Part shown: positions 35,447-44,890 of the stretch, piece after piece
Layout of the letters: every line of letters starts with the position of its first letter
Position numbering within the stretch: the stretch's first letter is position 1
Source of the DNA: an uncultured Muribaculaceae bacterium
Lineage (GTDB): Bacteria > Bacteroidota > Bacteroidia > Bacteroidales > Muribaculaceae
NCBI GenBank assembly: GCA_947629175.1
Contig: CANRCT010000004.1
Span: 51,582 to 115,581, forward strand
Length of the DNA stretch: 64,000 nt
Direction of reading: 5' to 3'
The notes under the pieces: model-generated
The model's database searches: none
Told to the model about the DNA's origin: nothing
Seen by the model: only the letters and a program-made list of their open reading frames with translations
Program-made: the position numbers and the translations under genes

Positions 35447-36883
35447 ATGCTTTGTAAACTACCTGATATAACTCAAAATATAAATTCTGAGGCTCCCTTT
35501 GAGAAGTGCGCTTTAGGTCGTCAACCTTATGCTGAATTACTAACAGAGATTGTTAGCAAAACCAATGAAGGTGTTATTTCGCTCAATGGTGGCTGGGGAA
35601 CAGGAAAAACTACATTTGTAAGAATGTGGGAGGTACTTCTTAAAAATAGTGGATATACGACTCTGTACTTCAATGTATGGGATAATGATTATACCATAGA
35701 TCCAATGGTTTCGCTCATGTCTCAGCTTGTTAAGCTCTTTAAGCATGAAAAGTATAAGAAGAATGTTAAGTCTGTGTTAGCCCAGTTTGGGAAAATTCTC
35801 GTTAATATTAGCAGACCTATAGGGAAAGGGCTTATTAAGAAAATATCCGGTGTTAATCTTGATGAAATCACGGATGGTCTAAGTGATGCCACTGAGGTTG
35901 CTGTGGATGAGGTAGCAGACCTCGGAGAAAAGCTCTTAGAACGTATATCAAAAGAGCAAGAGGATGTAGAGGTATTTAAGAATGCATTGGAGTCCATAGT
36001 GAGATCTTCAGCAAATGATAGCGAGAATCAAAAGCCAATAATTTGCTTTATAGACGAATTGGATAGATGCAACCCTCATTATTCAGTTTTAGTTCTTGAA
36101 CGCATAAAACACATATTTTCGGTTCCTGGGATTGTATTTATATTATCAGTAGATAAAAAACAATTCGGCAATGCAATTAGAGGCTACTATGGAAGCGATT
36201 TAATAGATGCGAATGAATATTTACGTAGATTTATTGATTTAGATTTAAATTTGCCCCCAATTTCATCAGAACAATTTTTTAATTACTTATATAAATCATT
36301 TGATATTAAGGCTATTTTTTCAAAACGAAATGATAGGGATATTAGAGGTGAGCATGAAAATTTCAAAATAGTTGGAGAACTTCTGCTTGATAGATCGTCC
36401 ATTACACTCCGTCAAGCTGAAAAAATGATGGGTCACATACACTTAGTCCTTAGTTCAATATCTTACAACCAATATTTTACGGCATCTGTAATTACAATCC
36501 TTGTATATCTAAGATTTGTAAATAATGATCTTTATGAAAAGATTTTAAATAGACAATTTTCTCTCCAAGAACTTATAAATGAATTAGAAGATCAATTCAA
36601 CAATTTCTTCTCGGCAAAAAAGTACAACGAAACTCCTGTACATGTTTTTGTTTATTCTCTTGCAGAAATCATTTGTATGTATAATTCAAATGATTATGAT
36701 AGTAAGGATGTCAAGATTTTAGATGGTCAGGGTTCAGATCGTAAATTATTGGTCAAAGTAAATTTAATTCCTGAAGAAATATTTATAGAAGCACTTTCAT
36801 GGGAGTCACAAAGATTCCGATTTGGCACGCCCACCTTGAAATCTATAATTGATAAAATTGAGCTTGTTAACTCCATAATATAG
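35447..36883 (+). CDS. KAP-family P-loop NTPase
   Basis: 478 residues. Walker A GGWGTGKTT at 48-56; Walker B IICFIDELDRC with D203 and E204 and the KAP-typical LDRC; then VFILSVDKKQFGNAIRGYYG and an EYLRRFIDLDLNLP box. No transmembrane insertion is evident between the motifs. KAP NTPases are found in many defence systems and act as STAND-like or scaffold ATPases. AT-rich like the DUF2971 gene before it. Confidence 0.85.
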   Translation: MLCKLPDITQNINSEAPFEKCALGRQPYAELLTEIVSKTNEGVISLNGGWGTGKTTFVRMWEVLLKNSGYTTLYFNVWDNDYTIDPMVSLMSQLVKLFKHEKYKKNVKSVLAQFGKILVNISRPIGKGLIKKISGVNLDEITDGLSDATEVAVDEVADLGEKLLERISKEQEDVEVFKNALESIVRSSANDSENQKPIICFIDELDRCNPHYSVLVLERIKHIFSVPGIVFILSVDKKQFGNAIRGYYGSDLIDANEYLRRFIDLDLNLPPISSEQFFNYLYKSFDIKAIFSKRNDRDIRGEHENFKIVGELLLDRSSITLRQAEKMMGHIHLVLSSISYNQYFTASVITILVYLRFVNNDLYEKILNRQFSLQELINELEDQFNNFFSAKKYNETPVHVFVYSLAEIICMYNSNDYDSKDVKILDGQGSDRKLLVKVNLIPEEIFIEALSWESQRFRFGTPTLKSIIDKIELVNSII

Positions 36884-36887
36884 TTAA

Positions 36888-37664
36888 ATGAAGATATTAA
36901 GTTGGAACGTAAACGGGCTGCAAGCGCGGTTGGAGGCTGTGAATCGGTTGGTTGCCGATTTGCAGCCGGAGCTTATATGCTTTCAGAAAGTTAGGAAGAA
37001 AGGTGCTTTCTTGACCAGTATTGACGGCTACTTTGGATGGCTTGGCATTATGGACGACGGCCTGTTTGGTGGTGTCAGCACCTACATCCGTCGTGAGTTT
37101 CCTTTTGAGTTCGAGGCTCAACGAAACGATATTCCGGAATGGTTAATGGGAACCGGATGTCTGAATGTCATTAGATTCGACCAGTTCATACTTGTCAACG
37201 CATACTTCCCATACGTCAATAAGTCCATCGAAGAATTTGTGAAGATTAGACAGCAATGGGACTATGAACTGCATGACTATCTGGAAAAGCTTGTAGGTCA
37301 GAAGCCAATAATCCTATGTGGTGATCTGAATATCGTTGCGGACGATATAGACGCTTGGGACGGAGTTTCGGTTAAGAACAACGGCTGTTTCACCGAATGG
37401 GAACATCGTAACTTCAACTCAATGATGTCGAATGCCGGATTAGTTGACAGTTACCGCTTTCTTCATCCCGAAGGTAGAGATTATTCCTACTTCTTTCAGA
37501 ATCGTCCTGAATACCGTATAAGAAATCAAGGCTTCCGGATTGACTACTTCATGGTCAGTGAGGAACTGATGCCTTTTGTAAAGAAGTCAGAGATTCTGAC
37601 TGACGTATCTGATACTACCAACAGCCCAATACTGTTGGAGATAGATTTACCCGACACTTTATGA
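36888..37664 (+). CDS. Exonuclease III-like (EEP) protein with missing catalytic residues
   Basis: 258 residues aligned in full to ExoIII/AP endonucleases: WNVNGL (N7), GDLNIVADD (D146, N148) and RIDYFMVS (D219). But the metal-binding Glu at position 34 (LQE in ExoIII) is Lys in CFQKVRKKG, and the C-terminal SDH catalytic motif is replaced by TTNS (243-246). With both the Mg-binding Glu and the catalytic His gone it is unlikely to cut DNA by the usual mechanism. It may bind damaged or modified DNA instead. It lies 4 bp after the KAP gene. Confidence 0.8.
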   Translation: MKILSWNVNGLQARLEAVNRLVADLQPELICFQKVRKKGAFLTSIDGYFGWLGIMDDGLFGGVSTYIRREFPFEFEAQRNDIPEWLMGTGCLNVIRFDQFILVNAYFPYVNKSIEEFVKIRQQWDYELHDYLEKLVGQKPIILCGDLNIVADDIDAWDGVSVKNNGCFTEWEHRNFNSMMSNAGLVDSYRFLHPEGRDYSYFFQNRPEYRIRNQGFRIDYFMVSEELMPFVKKSEILTDVSDTTNSPILLEIDLPDTL

Positions 37665-37825
37665 GTATGAACGAGAGAGAACAAGACATAGAGATAGTTA
37701 ACGACTCTATCGAACATACTGATTCAAACGAATGTCAGTGCGCTGAATGTAAGTGTGGAAAGAAATCCTACGTTCAAATCATAGACGTTGACCGCTATAT
37801 TGACAACCTTAATGACTGGGACTAA
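37661..37825 (+). CDS. 54-residue cysteine-rich acidic protein
   Basis: Starts at the ATGA overlap with the preceding stop. The sequence carries a tight cysteine cluster (ECQCAECKCGKK, residues 24-35) between acidic arms, suggestive of zinc or another metal. No family recognised. The overlap and strong coding look support it as a real gene in the operon. Confidence 0.6.
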   Translation: MSMNEREQDIEIVNDSIEHTDSNECQCAECKCGKKSYVQIIDVDRYIDNLNDWD

Positions 37826-37850
37826 CAAATAATTTATAAAGCGTCTGAAT

Positions 37851-38969
37851 ATGAATGAAATGATTTTCTCTTGGGCGGAGGACGCCAATGGTAGAATGGT
37901 ACATGTTGATGATGTACCCAATGGACTGAACTGTGGTTGTTCGTGTCCTTGCTGCCATGAGCGTCTTCAAGCCAGACATGGAGAAGTCAGAGCACACGGG
38001 TTTGCTCATCACAGTGATAATCGTGGAGCCAATCTGAAAATCTGCTATATGGTAATTATGTATAAATTGGCAGAACAAATTATACAATACGAGAAGAAAA
38101 TTAGAGTCCCGTCATATTATGGTATTTTCAAAGGAGGAGATCTTGTGTTCTCAGAGGTAACATTGGATAGTCAATACGACCGCGAAGACAAACAGCCAGA
38201 TGTGATAGCTATAACATCGGAAGGAGAACGCTATCTTATTGAGTTTACTTTCGATTACAAAGTCCAGCACAAAGAAAATATTGATTACAAGAATCTAAAT
38301 TGTATTGAGATAGATTTATCATTCCAAACCCTTGAAACGTTACGAGACTTTCTTCTTAATTCCGATAAGGATAGGAAGTGGCTTAATAATCAAACCTATT
38401 TTGAAAGCATTGAGTCTTTATATTCGAAACATGGAAAAACCGTGAAAATCATAAATGAAGTCGACTGTCTAAAATGTAGCATAAAGAAAAATTGCTGTGG
38501 TATAAGGTTGAAGCCTGGCTTGACTCCAATTATAATAGAAAATAGTGGTGAAACTTATAGGGTATGCAAAACTGTGGAATATGAAATAGCCCAAAAGAGA
38601 GCTAATAATCAATTTGAAGATATGAAATATTATGATTCAGATTGGGAACAGTTTGTCAATGAGGAACGTCAATCTTTTTATGGCCCTAATGGATCCCGTA
38701 GAAAGGAAACTGCTTATGAAGAAGTTATACGACCGGGAGAATTAAGCGATCGAATCAGAGAACAAGCGGAATTAGAGGAAGTAGAGACAGCGAAAATACC
38801 GCCTGAACAGAGAAATTGTTTTATGTGTAGAAGTAATCTTGACTGGATGTGTCGAGGTAATAATTATGCCCATTGTGGACCGTATGCTACAATGGGAGTT
38901 CCAAAGAACACACCACCTGATTCTGCAAAAACTTGTAGAGGTTTTAGGGTAAAGGTTAATCGTAAATAA
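37851..38969 (+). CDS. CoiA-like zinc/nuclease-type protein
   Basis: 372 residues. The N-terminus (CGCSCPCCHERLQARHGEVRAHGFAHHS) matches the zinc-binding start of competence-protein CoiA-like proteins. Then DREDKQPDVIAITSEGERYLIEFTFDYKVQ has the PD-(D/E)xK-like pattern D...E-x-T of that family. A second cysteine-rich region (CLKCSIKKNCC; CFMCRSNLDWMC) follows. Possibly a nuclease acting on DNA during uptake, repair or defence. AT-rich. Confidence 0.65.
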   Translation: MNEMIFSWAEDANGRMVHVDDVPNGLNCGCSCPCCHERLQARHGEVRAHGFAHHSDNRGANLKICYMVIMYKLAEQIIQYEKKIRVPSYYGIFKGGDLVFSEVTLDSQYDREDKQPDVIAITSEGERYLIEFTFDYKVQHKENIDYKNLNCIEIDLSFQTLETLRDFLLNSDKDRKWLNNQTYFESIESLYSKHGKTVKIINEVDCLKCSIKKNCCGIRLKPGLTPIIIENSGETYRVCKTVEYEIAQKRANNQFEDMKYYDSDWEQFVNEERQSFYGPNGSRRKETAYEEVIRPGELSDRIREQAELEEVETAKIPPEQRNCFMCRSNLDWMCRGNNYAHCGPYATMGVPKNTPPDSAKTCRGFRVKVNRK

Positions 38970-38987
38970 ATACTCAAAAATCTATTT

Positions 38988-40469
38988 GTGCAGCGGCAGT
39001 ATTTGGCTATCGACCTGAAGAGTTTTTATGCTTCGGTGGAATGTGTTGAGCGGAAGTTGGATCCGCTTGACACTTGTCTTGTCGTGGCCGATGCTTCGCG
39101 CACTGAGAAAACGATATGCCTTGCCGTATCTCCGGCATTGAAGGGATATGGCACAGGGGGCAGACCACGGCTGTTTGAGGTCGTGCAGAAAGTCCGGGAA
39201 GCAAACTATCGACGTGGACGGCAGGGAAAGTCATACTCGAAAGCGGTCTTGGATTCACACCCTGAGATTGCGGTAGATTATCTTGTGGCTCCTCCGAGGA
39301 TGGCTCACTACATTGAGTACAGTACCCGGATATATAATGTCTATCTCCGATATATCGCACCGGAGGATATTCACGTCTATTCCATCGATGAGGTGATAAT
39401 GGATGTGACGGCATATCTCAAAACCTACGGCATAACGGCTCATGAGCTTGCTATGAAGATGATTCGGGAGGTATTGGCTGAGACAGGTATAACCGCAACG
39501 GCTGGTATCGGCACGAATATGTATCTATGCAAGATAGCCATGGATATAGTCGCCAAGAAGATGCCGCCTGACAAGGACGGCGTCCGTATCGCAGAACTTG
39601 ATGAGATGTCATATCGCTGTCAGCTGTGGGAGCATACGCCACTCACGGATTTCTGGCGTGTAGGACGCGGTATTGCCAACCGTCTCACACCATACGGAAT
39701 ACTGACGATGGGCGACATTGCCCGTTGCTCAATCGAGCATGAGGATTTTCTGTATAAACTGTTCGGAGTGAACGCAGAGCTTCTGATTGACCATGCCTGG
39801 GGCTGGGAACCGGTCACAATGGACTATGTGAAATCATATCGTCCGGAAGCGAAGAGTATCAGCAGCGGGCAGGTGTTGACCTGTGCATATACTTCTGCAC
39901 AGGCGAGAAATGTGGTTCTCGAAATGGCTGACAGTGTATCGCTCGACCTTATTGACAAACGTCTTGTAACTGACCAGCTCGTTCTGACCGTCGGCTACGA
40001 TATAGAGTCTCTTACAAGACCGGAGATTCGGGCAAAGTATAACGGCAAGATCACGACCGACCATTACGGCAGACAGGTTCCGGTACATGCCCACGGCACA
40101 ATTAACATCGAGCACCCGACATCATCCGGAAAGATACTGACTGAGAAAGTCGCCGAGTTATACGACAGGATAATCAATCCAGACCTGCTTGTGCGACGCC
40201 TGACACTATCAATCAATCGCCTGATTCATGAGGAAGATGTGAAATCAAGGCCACAAGCCATGCAGCTCGACCTATTCACAGATTATGAAGAATTGAAGCG
40301 GCAGCAGGAAGCGGAGGAAGCCGAACTTGCAAAGGAGCGTCGCCGTCAGGAGGCAGTCCTTAAAATCAAGAAGATATTCGGCAAAAACGCTATTCTCAAA
40401 GGGCTTAACTATGCCGACGGAGCCACACAGCGTAACCGTAACCAGCAGATAGGAGGACACCATGAATGA
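38988..40469 (+). CDS. Y-family DNA polymerase (UmuC/ImpB type)
   Basis: 493 residues, GTG start. Palm and fingers motifs: LAIDLKSFYASVECVERKLDP (catalytic Asp 8), VYSIDEVIMDV (DE pair) and TATAGIGTNMYLCKIAMDIVAKKM. A likely clamp-binding motif QLDLFTDYEE lies near residue 425. It is a translesion polymerase of the UmuC-like group and likely helps DNA synthesis on damaged or incoming DNA. It is followed by a YolD-like gene, an arrangement also known for UmuC-like polymerases on Gram-positive elements. Confidence 0.9.
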   Translation: MQRQYLAIDLKSFYASVECVERKLDPLDTCLVVADASRTEKTICLAVSPALKGYGTGGRPRLFEVVQKVREANYRRGRQGKSYSKAVLDSHPEIAVDYLVAPPRMAHYIEYSTRIYNVYLRYIAPEDIHVYSIDEVIMDVTAYLKTYGITAHELAMKMIREVLAETGITATAGIGTNMYLCKIAMDIVAKKMPPDKDGVRIAELDEMSYRCQLWEHTPLTDFWRVGRGIANRLTPYGILTMGDIARCSIEHEDFLYKLFGVNAELLIDHAWGWEPVTMDYVKSYRPEAKSISSGQVLTCAYTSAQARNVVLEMADSVSLDLIDKRLVTDQLVLTVGYDIESLTRPEIRAKYNGKITTDHYGRQVPVHAHGTINIEHPTSSGKILTEKVAELYDRIINPDLLVRRLTLSINRLIHEEDVKSRPQAMQLDLFTDYEELKRQQEAEEAELAKERRRQEAVLKIKKIFGKNAILKGLNYADGATQRNRNQQIGGHHE

Positions 40470-40501
40470 ATGCAAAATTAGGAATGCTTAATGCTTAATT
40501 T

Positions 40502-40915
40502 ATGGGAAGATATGATGATATTATCGGATTGCCGCATCATGTGAGCAAGACACGGACACCAATGTCGATGGAGAGCCGTGCGGCCCAGTTCGCACCGTTT
40601 GCAGCCTTGACCGGACATGACACTGCCATAGCCGAGACCGCCAGACTCACTTCCGAGAAACCGAAACTCTCAGCGGAGGAACTTGACAAGTTATCCCGCC
40701 GACTTGTCTATGCGATAGAGAAAGACGCGGCTATCAGGATAACCTATTTCCAGCCGGATTCAGGCAAACAGGGTGGAAGCTATTGTCAGACAAAAGGGAA
40801 AATAAAGAAGATAGATGAAATAGACGGTCTGATTATACTGTGTGACAAACAGTCCATACCACTCGACTGTGTTATGAGTATAGAGGGCAATCTGTTCAAA
40901 GACATGGAATTATAA
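40502..40915 (+). CDS. YolD-like protein
   Basis: 137 residues. MGRYDDIIGLPHHVSKTRTPMSMESRAAQFAPFAALTGHDTAI is the N-terminal signature, and GKIKKIDEIDGLIILCDKQSIPLDCVMSIE is a YolD-type SH3-like end. YolD proteins pair with Y-family polymerases. It ends the rightward island just before a terminator. Confidence 0.75.
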   Translation: MGRYDDIIGLPHHVSKTRTPMSMESRAAQFAPFAALTGHDTAIAETARLTSEKPKLSAEELDKLSRRLVYAIEKDAAIRITYFQPDSGKQGGSYCQTKGKIKKIDEIDGLIILCDKQSIPLDCVMSIEGNLFKDMEL

Positions 40916-40937
40916 TCCACGCATCGCGGCGTAGGTC

Positions 40938-40980
40938 AGCGAGCTTTGGCAATACTTCGTTAGAGTCCTAGCTCGCTTTT
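40938..40980. terminator. Terminator between convergent operons
   Basis: A perfect 8-bp stem AGCGAGCT (40938-40945) with AGCTCGCT (40970-40977), then TTTT on the plus strand. It separates the rightward island from the leftward GIY-YIG gene. Confidence 0.6.
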
Positions 40981-40983
40981 CAC

Positions 40984-41778
40984 TTATTGCTCTTTCTTGG
41001 AACTCCAATAGGACATATCACGCGGAATATATGTTTTCTCGCCTCCGCTTCCAAAAGGATAATCCGATACATCCTTGTTAAGATATGGAGAATCTGATTG
41101 TATGTCTCCTTCAAATATGTATCTTGGAGGATAATATATCTCTCCGTTCTCTCCAATAGAAGTTTTAGTACAAGTATTGACCTTAATCACAATTCGTACA
41201 ATACCTCTGTATATGCCCAATACATATTGAACCTGGTGAGCTTTTGCGTCACTCAATTTCCAATATTTTCTTGCGCTCTCGTAATCATCAGCACGACGAT
41301 AAATACCCTTGGCTTTTGATTGTTTATATGTTTTGTTAAGGCTCACCAAGAGAAGTTTATCGCCGGGAATTGGCTCTATCTTCTTACAGTCATAAAGTAT
41401 GTTGATTTCTTCTTCAGTTTTAATACCCTCGTTCCACTGATGATGACCTTTGACTAAATTTGTGAGTATATTTTCCCGATTGAAAGCCTCGTATGTCAAC
41501 AAATCAATAATAGTCGATTCGACAAGATAAGCTTCATGCTCCGAAAGATTATGCCGAATAATATAGTATTCCACCTCCATATTGGCTGAGTGAATATCTC
41601 TTATCGTTGAGAGTTTAAGACTCTCATCATTTTCGTTAAGAGAATCTTCTGCGTGTTGGAATACTCGGTCTCCCGAACCTTTTCCGACATAGAATATCTT
41701 TTTGTCTCGCGGATCAACGAGCGCATAGACGTAGAAGTTAAGAGCCTCTTTTACGCTCTGCTTGAAGAATTTTTCCAT
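40984..41778 (-). CDS. GIY-YIG nuclease-family protein (LEM-3-like)
   Basis: 264 residues. The N-terminal domain reads FYVYALVDPRDKKIFYVGKGSGDRVFQHAEDS, which is the GIY-YIG core (YVY...YVG) with the following Arg and His region, and E83 in EHEAYLVESTIIDLL fits the catalytic Glu. The C-terminal part is unassigned. It may nick DNA. It lies 1 bp behind the partition accessory gene, so it probably belongs to that leftward unit. Confidence 0.75.
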   Translation of the reverse strand: MEKFFKQSVKEALNFYVYALVDPRDKKIFYVGKGSGDRVFQHAEDSLNENDESLKLSTIRDIHSANMEVEYYIIRHNLSEHEAYLVESTIIDLLTYEAFNRENILTNLVKGHHQWNEGIKTEEEINILYDCKKIEPIPGDKLLLVSLNKTYKQSKAKGIYRRADDYESARKYWKLSDAKAHQVQYVLGIYRGIVRIVIKVNTCTKTSIGENGEIYYPPRYIFEGDIQSDSPYLNKDVSDYPFGSGGEKTYIPRDMSYWSSKKEQ

Positions 41779-41779
41779 A

Positions 41780-42145
41780 TCATTTCTTCTTTGGTAGGCG
41801 GATTTTGCCGTTATCGGATTCCCATGCCTCGATGTAGGAGGTCAGGGCTTCGGAGATAACATCTTTCAGGAGAGAGCTTTCGACAAGGGAGATATACTTG
41901 ACCTTACGGATCAGTTCGGGGTCAACGATGAATGTAGCCCGGACTTCATTTGTCTTGGAGCCGGACTCGCCCTTGCGCGGACGTCCTACATTCTGGCGAC
42001 GGTTGGCTTCCAGATTTGCTTTCATTTCCTCGGTCACTTCGGCTGCTGTTGAATCGGGATGCCCGAAAGCCGTAACCTCCGGTTCTGACGGTATTGCATC
42101 GCCCATTATACCGTTCATCAGCGATGCTAAGTTCTTCTTTGCCAT
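41780..42145 (-). CDS. Partition-accessory protein (DUF3408/ParB-type RHH-like)
   Basis: 121 residues from the start MAKKNLASLMNGIMG; the frame continues 11 codons upstream. The C-terminus (ATFIVDPELIRKVKYISLVESSLLKDVISEALTSYIEAWESDNGKIRLPKKK) looks like a ribbon-helix-helix DNA-binding module. Paired with ParA just upstream it is the likely centromere-binding partner in segregation. Such pairs stand at the start of Bacteroides ICE transfer regions. Confidence 0.7.
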   Translation of the reverse strand: MAKKNLASLMNGIMGDAIPSEPEVTAFGHPDSTAAEVTEEMKANLEANRRQNVGRPRKGESGSKTNEVRATFIVDPELIRKVKYISLVESSLLKDVISEALTSYIEAWESDNGKIRLPKKK

Positions 42146-42235
42146 GGTGTCTGTCTTTATGATTTGTACACTTGCCAACTTGTATCAAAGTAGACAAGTA
42201 TTCTTGTTGTCTTTGTTATTGATAATATAGTTTAC

Positions 42236-42991
42236 CTATTTCTCTTCTCTTGCGATTATCTCCTCGGCCAGAGCCATGTAGTCGACCGCTCCATTGCTCT
42301 TGGGGTCATACTCATAGATTGACTGACCGGAAAGAGGCATTTCGGCAAGAGTGATGTTCTCACGGATTTTGGTCTTGAACACCTTGTCGGCATACCGGCT
42401 TTCAATCATCTTGACCACCTCCTTGTTGAGATTACGGTTGTTGAAACGTGTGAAGAATACTCCACCTAATTCAAGAGCCGGATTGACACGTCTGCGGACT
42501 TCGCTCACCACATCGTCAAGCATGGCGAGACCTTTCATCGGAAGAGCCTCGGCGGTCAGCGGTATATAGAGCCTGTCGGAAGCCACAAGCGCATTGGTGG
42601 TGACGATGCCGAGCGACGGCGGACAGTCGATGATGATATAATCGTACTTGTCGATATGGTCTGCAAGCAGTGATTTGAGGATACCTTCCCTCGCAATCTT
42701 GGTTGCCATGTCGATTTCGGCTCTTGCCAGTTCAAGGGACGCCGGAACAATGTCAAGGTTCTTCCTGACATTGACGATTGGAAGCGGAGCGTCCTTTACA
42801 AGAGAGTCATACACGCTGGTCTCCGGCTCTTCGTTTTGCGTCAGCGTGAACGTGAGGTTCTGCTGTGCGTCAAGGTCGATCAGCAGAACCCGCTTCCCGA
42901 GGATGGCAAGTGCGTCACCGATAGACGCGGTAGAGGTTGTTTTTCCTACGCCGCCCTTATGGTTGGCAATGGTAATTATCTTGGTTTTCAT
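42236..42991 (-). CDS. parA: ParA-family partition ATPase
   Basis: 251 residues. Deviant Walker A KGGVGKTTS at 12-20, switch region YIIIDCPPSLGIVTTNAL, and an EKVFKTKIRENITLAEMPLSGQSI-like C-terminal stretch typical of Soj/ParA proteins. It moves or positions the element DNA. A -7 box (plus 43012-43019) lies upstream but no clear -33. Confidence 0.9.
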   Translation of the reverse strand: MKTKIITIANHKGGVGKTTSTASIGDALAILGKRVLLIDLDAQQNLTFTLTQNEEPETSVYDSLVKDAPLPIVNVRKNLDIVPASLELARAEIDMATKIAREGILKSLLADHIDKYDYIIIDCPPSLGIVTTNALVASDRLYIPLTAEALPMKGLAMLDDVVSEVRRRVNPALELGGVFFTRFNNRNLNKEVVKMIESRYADKVFKTKIRENITLAEMPLSGQSIYEYDPKSNGAVDYMALAEEIIAREEK

Positions 42992-43136
42992 ATATTTCTC
43001 GTTTTGTATTACAAAGTTAATAAATTATTTTGATACTTGATTACTATTATATAATATTTTTAGTTTACCTATTTATCCAAGTAAATCCGTCCCTGCCTCA
43101 CGGCAGGAGACGGATTTGGAACAAATAATAAGGAAT

Positions 43137-44411
43137 CTATGCTGATGCCCTTGCTTCGATGAAGCGGTGGGCGTTGGCGTTCACGAGGTTGACAATGCGG
43201 TCATGCAGTTCTGTATTTGTGTTGCATACCCCACGGCTCTGAATGACCTTGTTCTCCGTAAGTGAAAACTCCACGGTCTCGATGCGGTTGCCGTCCTTGT
43301 CATGAGCCGACAGAATGAGTGAATCCTCACGGCTGTAGTAACTGCACTTGAACACGCAATGGTGCATAGCCTCTCCCTCGTTCTGATAAGCCTCTATGCT
43401 GTCAAGAACGGAAACCTCTATGCCCTTGTCCTTGATGACAATGCCAAAGAAGCATGATTTGGTCTGATAAAACCTCTTTTCCTCCTTTTTAGCCTTGGCA
43501 AGTTCCTCGGATTTTCTGCGCTTCTCATCTGCGGAAGTCACTTTATCAAGCCAAAGGTCATGTGCCACCTTTAGATTTACGGGGCAGATATATTTGGCGT
43601 TCCGGGTATCCTTTCCTGCCTTGTCAAGTAGTTTGATAAGGTCGCACCACAATCCGTAATCTTTAATCTGATAGCCGTTGCGCATGGCAATTTTATGAGA
43701 GTTCCAGCACTTGTCAAGCATAGACCTGTTGGAAAGAAAATATTTGACCGCCTTGTGATTTCCGGCTTTCATCAGTGTCTCAATCCTTGTGTCGGTCAGA
43801 AGAGCCTTCATCAGTTCAAAGGGGTGGCAATCGGGCAAAGCACCTTTCATGCCGTTTCGCCTCAGTTCCGGAATTGCCTTGTATCTCGGATAGTGCCACG
43901 TGTTGGCTATGATGTGATGAACGTCCGACATATTCCGGAGTTCTATCTCCGAACCCCAGTTGAAACAATCACGATAATATCCTATTGTCCTCGCCTTTGA
44001 TGTCAGTGCTGTCTGCCCCTTGGCATTGAGCCATAGACGGCACACCTCCACATTATAAGAGTTCAACGGCTGACTTTTCTTAAACTCCACGGTCAGAATA
44101 AACACACGTTCCACCTGCAAACCGTCGATAGTGTCAAGGACAGCAAAGTATGTGCTTTCCTTATGAGTGCGATTGAGGGTGTCTTTTATCATCAGTCTGT
44201 GTCCGCAGTGAGGGCATACGACATACTTGCCCTTTCCCTCATGTCGGAACTTATGACCGCAGTCTCCACAAGTGGTAAGACCGCTCGGCACTCTGAAAGC
44301 CGGATGGTTGAACAGATTTTTCACTCCCCACTCTGTAACCTTGGGGTCAATGGCGGTCAGCCTCACATTTGAGGCTGCCACCTGCTTCTCGAATGATGTA
44401 CGTGCTTTCAT
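43137..44411 (-). CDS. PcfJ-domain protein
   Basis: 424 residues. An N-terminal zinc ribbon (CGDCGHKF...VCPHCGHRL, residues 48-75) is followed by a PcfJ region ending EGEAMHHCVFKCSYYSREDSLILSAHDKDGNRIETVEFSL. PcfJ proteins occur in conjugative elements of Firmicutes and Bacteroidetes; the function is unknown. The operon with PcfK begins behind hairpin element C. A truncated relative lies at 48128-48781. Confidence 0.85.
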   Translation of the reverse strand: MKARTSFEKQVAASNVRLTAIDPKVTEWGVKNLFNHPAFRVPSGLTTCGDCGHKFRHEGKGKYVVCPHCGHRLMIKDTLNRTHKESTYFAVLDTIDGLQVERVFILTVEFKKSQPLNSYNVEVCRLWLNAKGQTALTSKARTIGYYRDCFNWGSEIELRNMSDVHHIIANTWHYPRYKAIPELRRNGMKGALPDCHPFELMKALLTDTRIETLMKAGNHKAVKYFLSNRSMLDKCWNSHKIAMRNGYQIKDYGLWCDLIKLLDKAGKDTRNAKYICPVNLKVAHDLWLDKVTSADEKRRKSEELAKAKKEEKRFYQTKSCFFGIVIKDKGIEVSVLDSIEAYQNEGEAMHHCVFKCSYYSREDSLILSAHDKDGNRIETVEFSLTENKVIQSRGVCNTNTELHDRIVNLVNANAHRFIEARASA

Positions 44412-44414
44412 GGC

Positions 44415-44846
44415 TTAAAAATCATCGCCAAAGAGTGATAATTCGGGTTGCTTGTTCTCCTGCGGTTTTACCGCCTTGGGCTTGGAGTTGCGTGACTGCA
44501 ACTTGCGGAGTTCTTCATCTTGGAAGCGTTTGAGGGCAATGGCTTTCTGCTCTTCCTTTTCCTCCTCGGTCAGTTCTATGTGGTGGTTGACCACTACACC
44601 GCATGTCATTGGTTTGCCGATTTCGATGTCAGGCTCATCTATGACGTGTACCGCCATTGAAAAAATCTCATCATCGGTAAAACCGCAACATCCCGATGCC
44701 TTGACCTCATTGAGAATGTATGTCGCTATGTCCTCGATAGTGCGAGTGGTGGTTTCGTACTTGGCACGGAAGAGTTCATCGCTCTCCGCTCTCTTATCAA
44801 GATATGACTTGATAACCTGCTTGAAATGTTCTGTTCCTTTCATCAT
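44415..44846 (-). CDS. PcfK-like protein
   Basis: 143 residues (KGTEHFKQVIKSYLDKRAESDELF; YILNEVKASGCCGFTDDEIFSMAVHVIDEPDIEIG). Matches PcfK, the usual partner of PcfJ. The last residues (ELSLFGDDF) resemble the acidic tip of single-strand-binding proteins or a clamp-binding motif. Its start directly follows the ATAAGGAACT leader end of element C. Confidence 0.8.
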   Translation of the reverse strand: MMKGTEHFKQVIKSYLDKRAESDELFRAKYETTTRTIEDIATYILNEVKASGCCGFTDDEIFSMAVHVIDEPDIEIGKPMTCGVVVNHHIELTEEEKEEQKAIALKRFQDEELRKLQSRNSKPKAVKPQENKQPELSLFGDDF

Positions 44847-44890
44847 AGTTCCTTATGTTTGTGAGTTCGATTCTTTTCCCTTTTTGTTAT

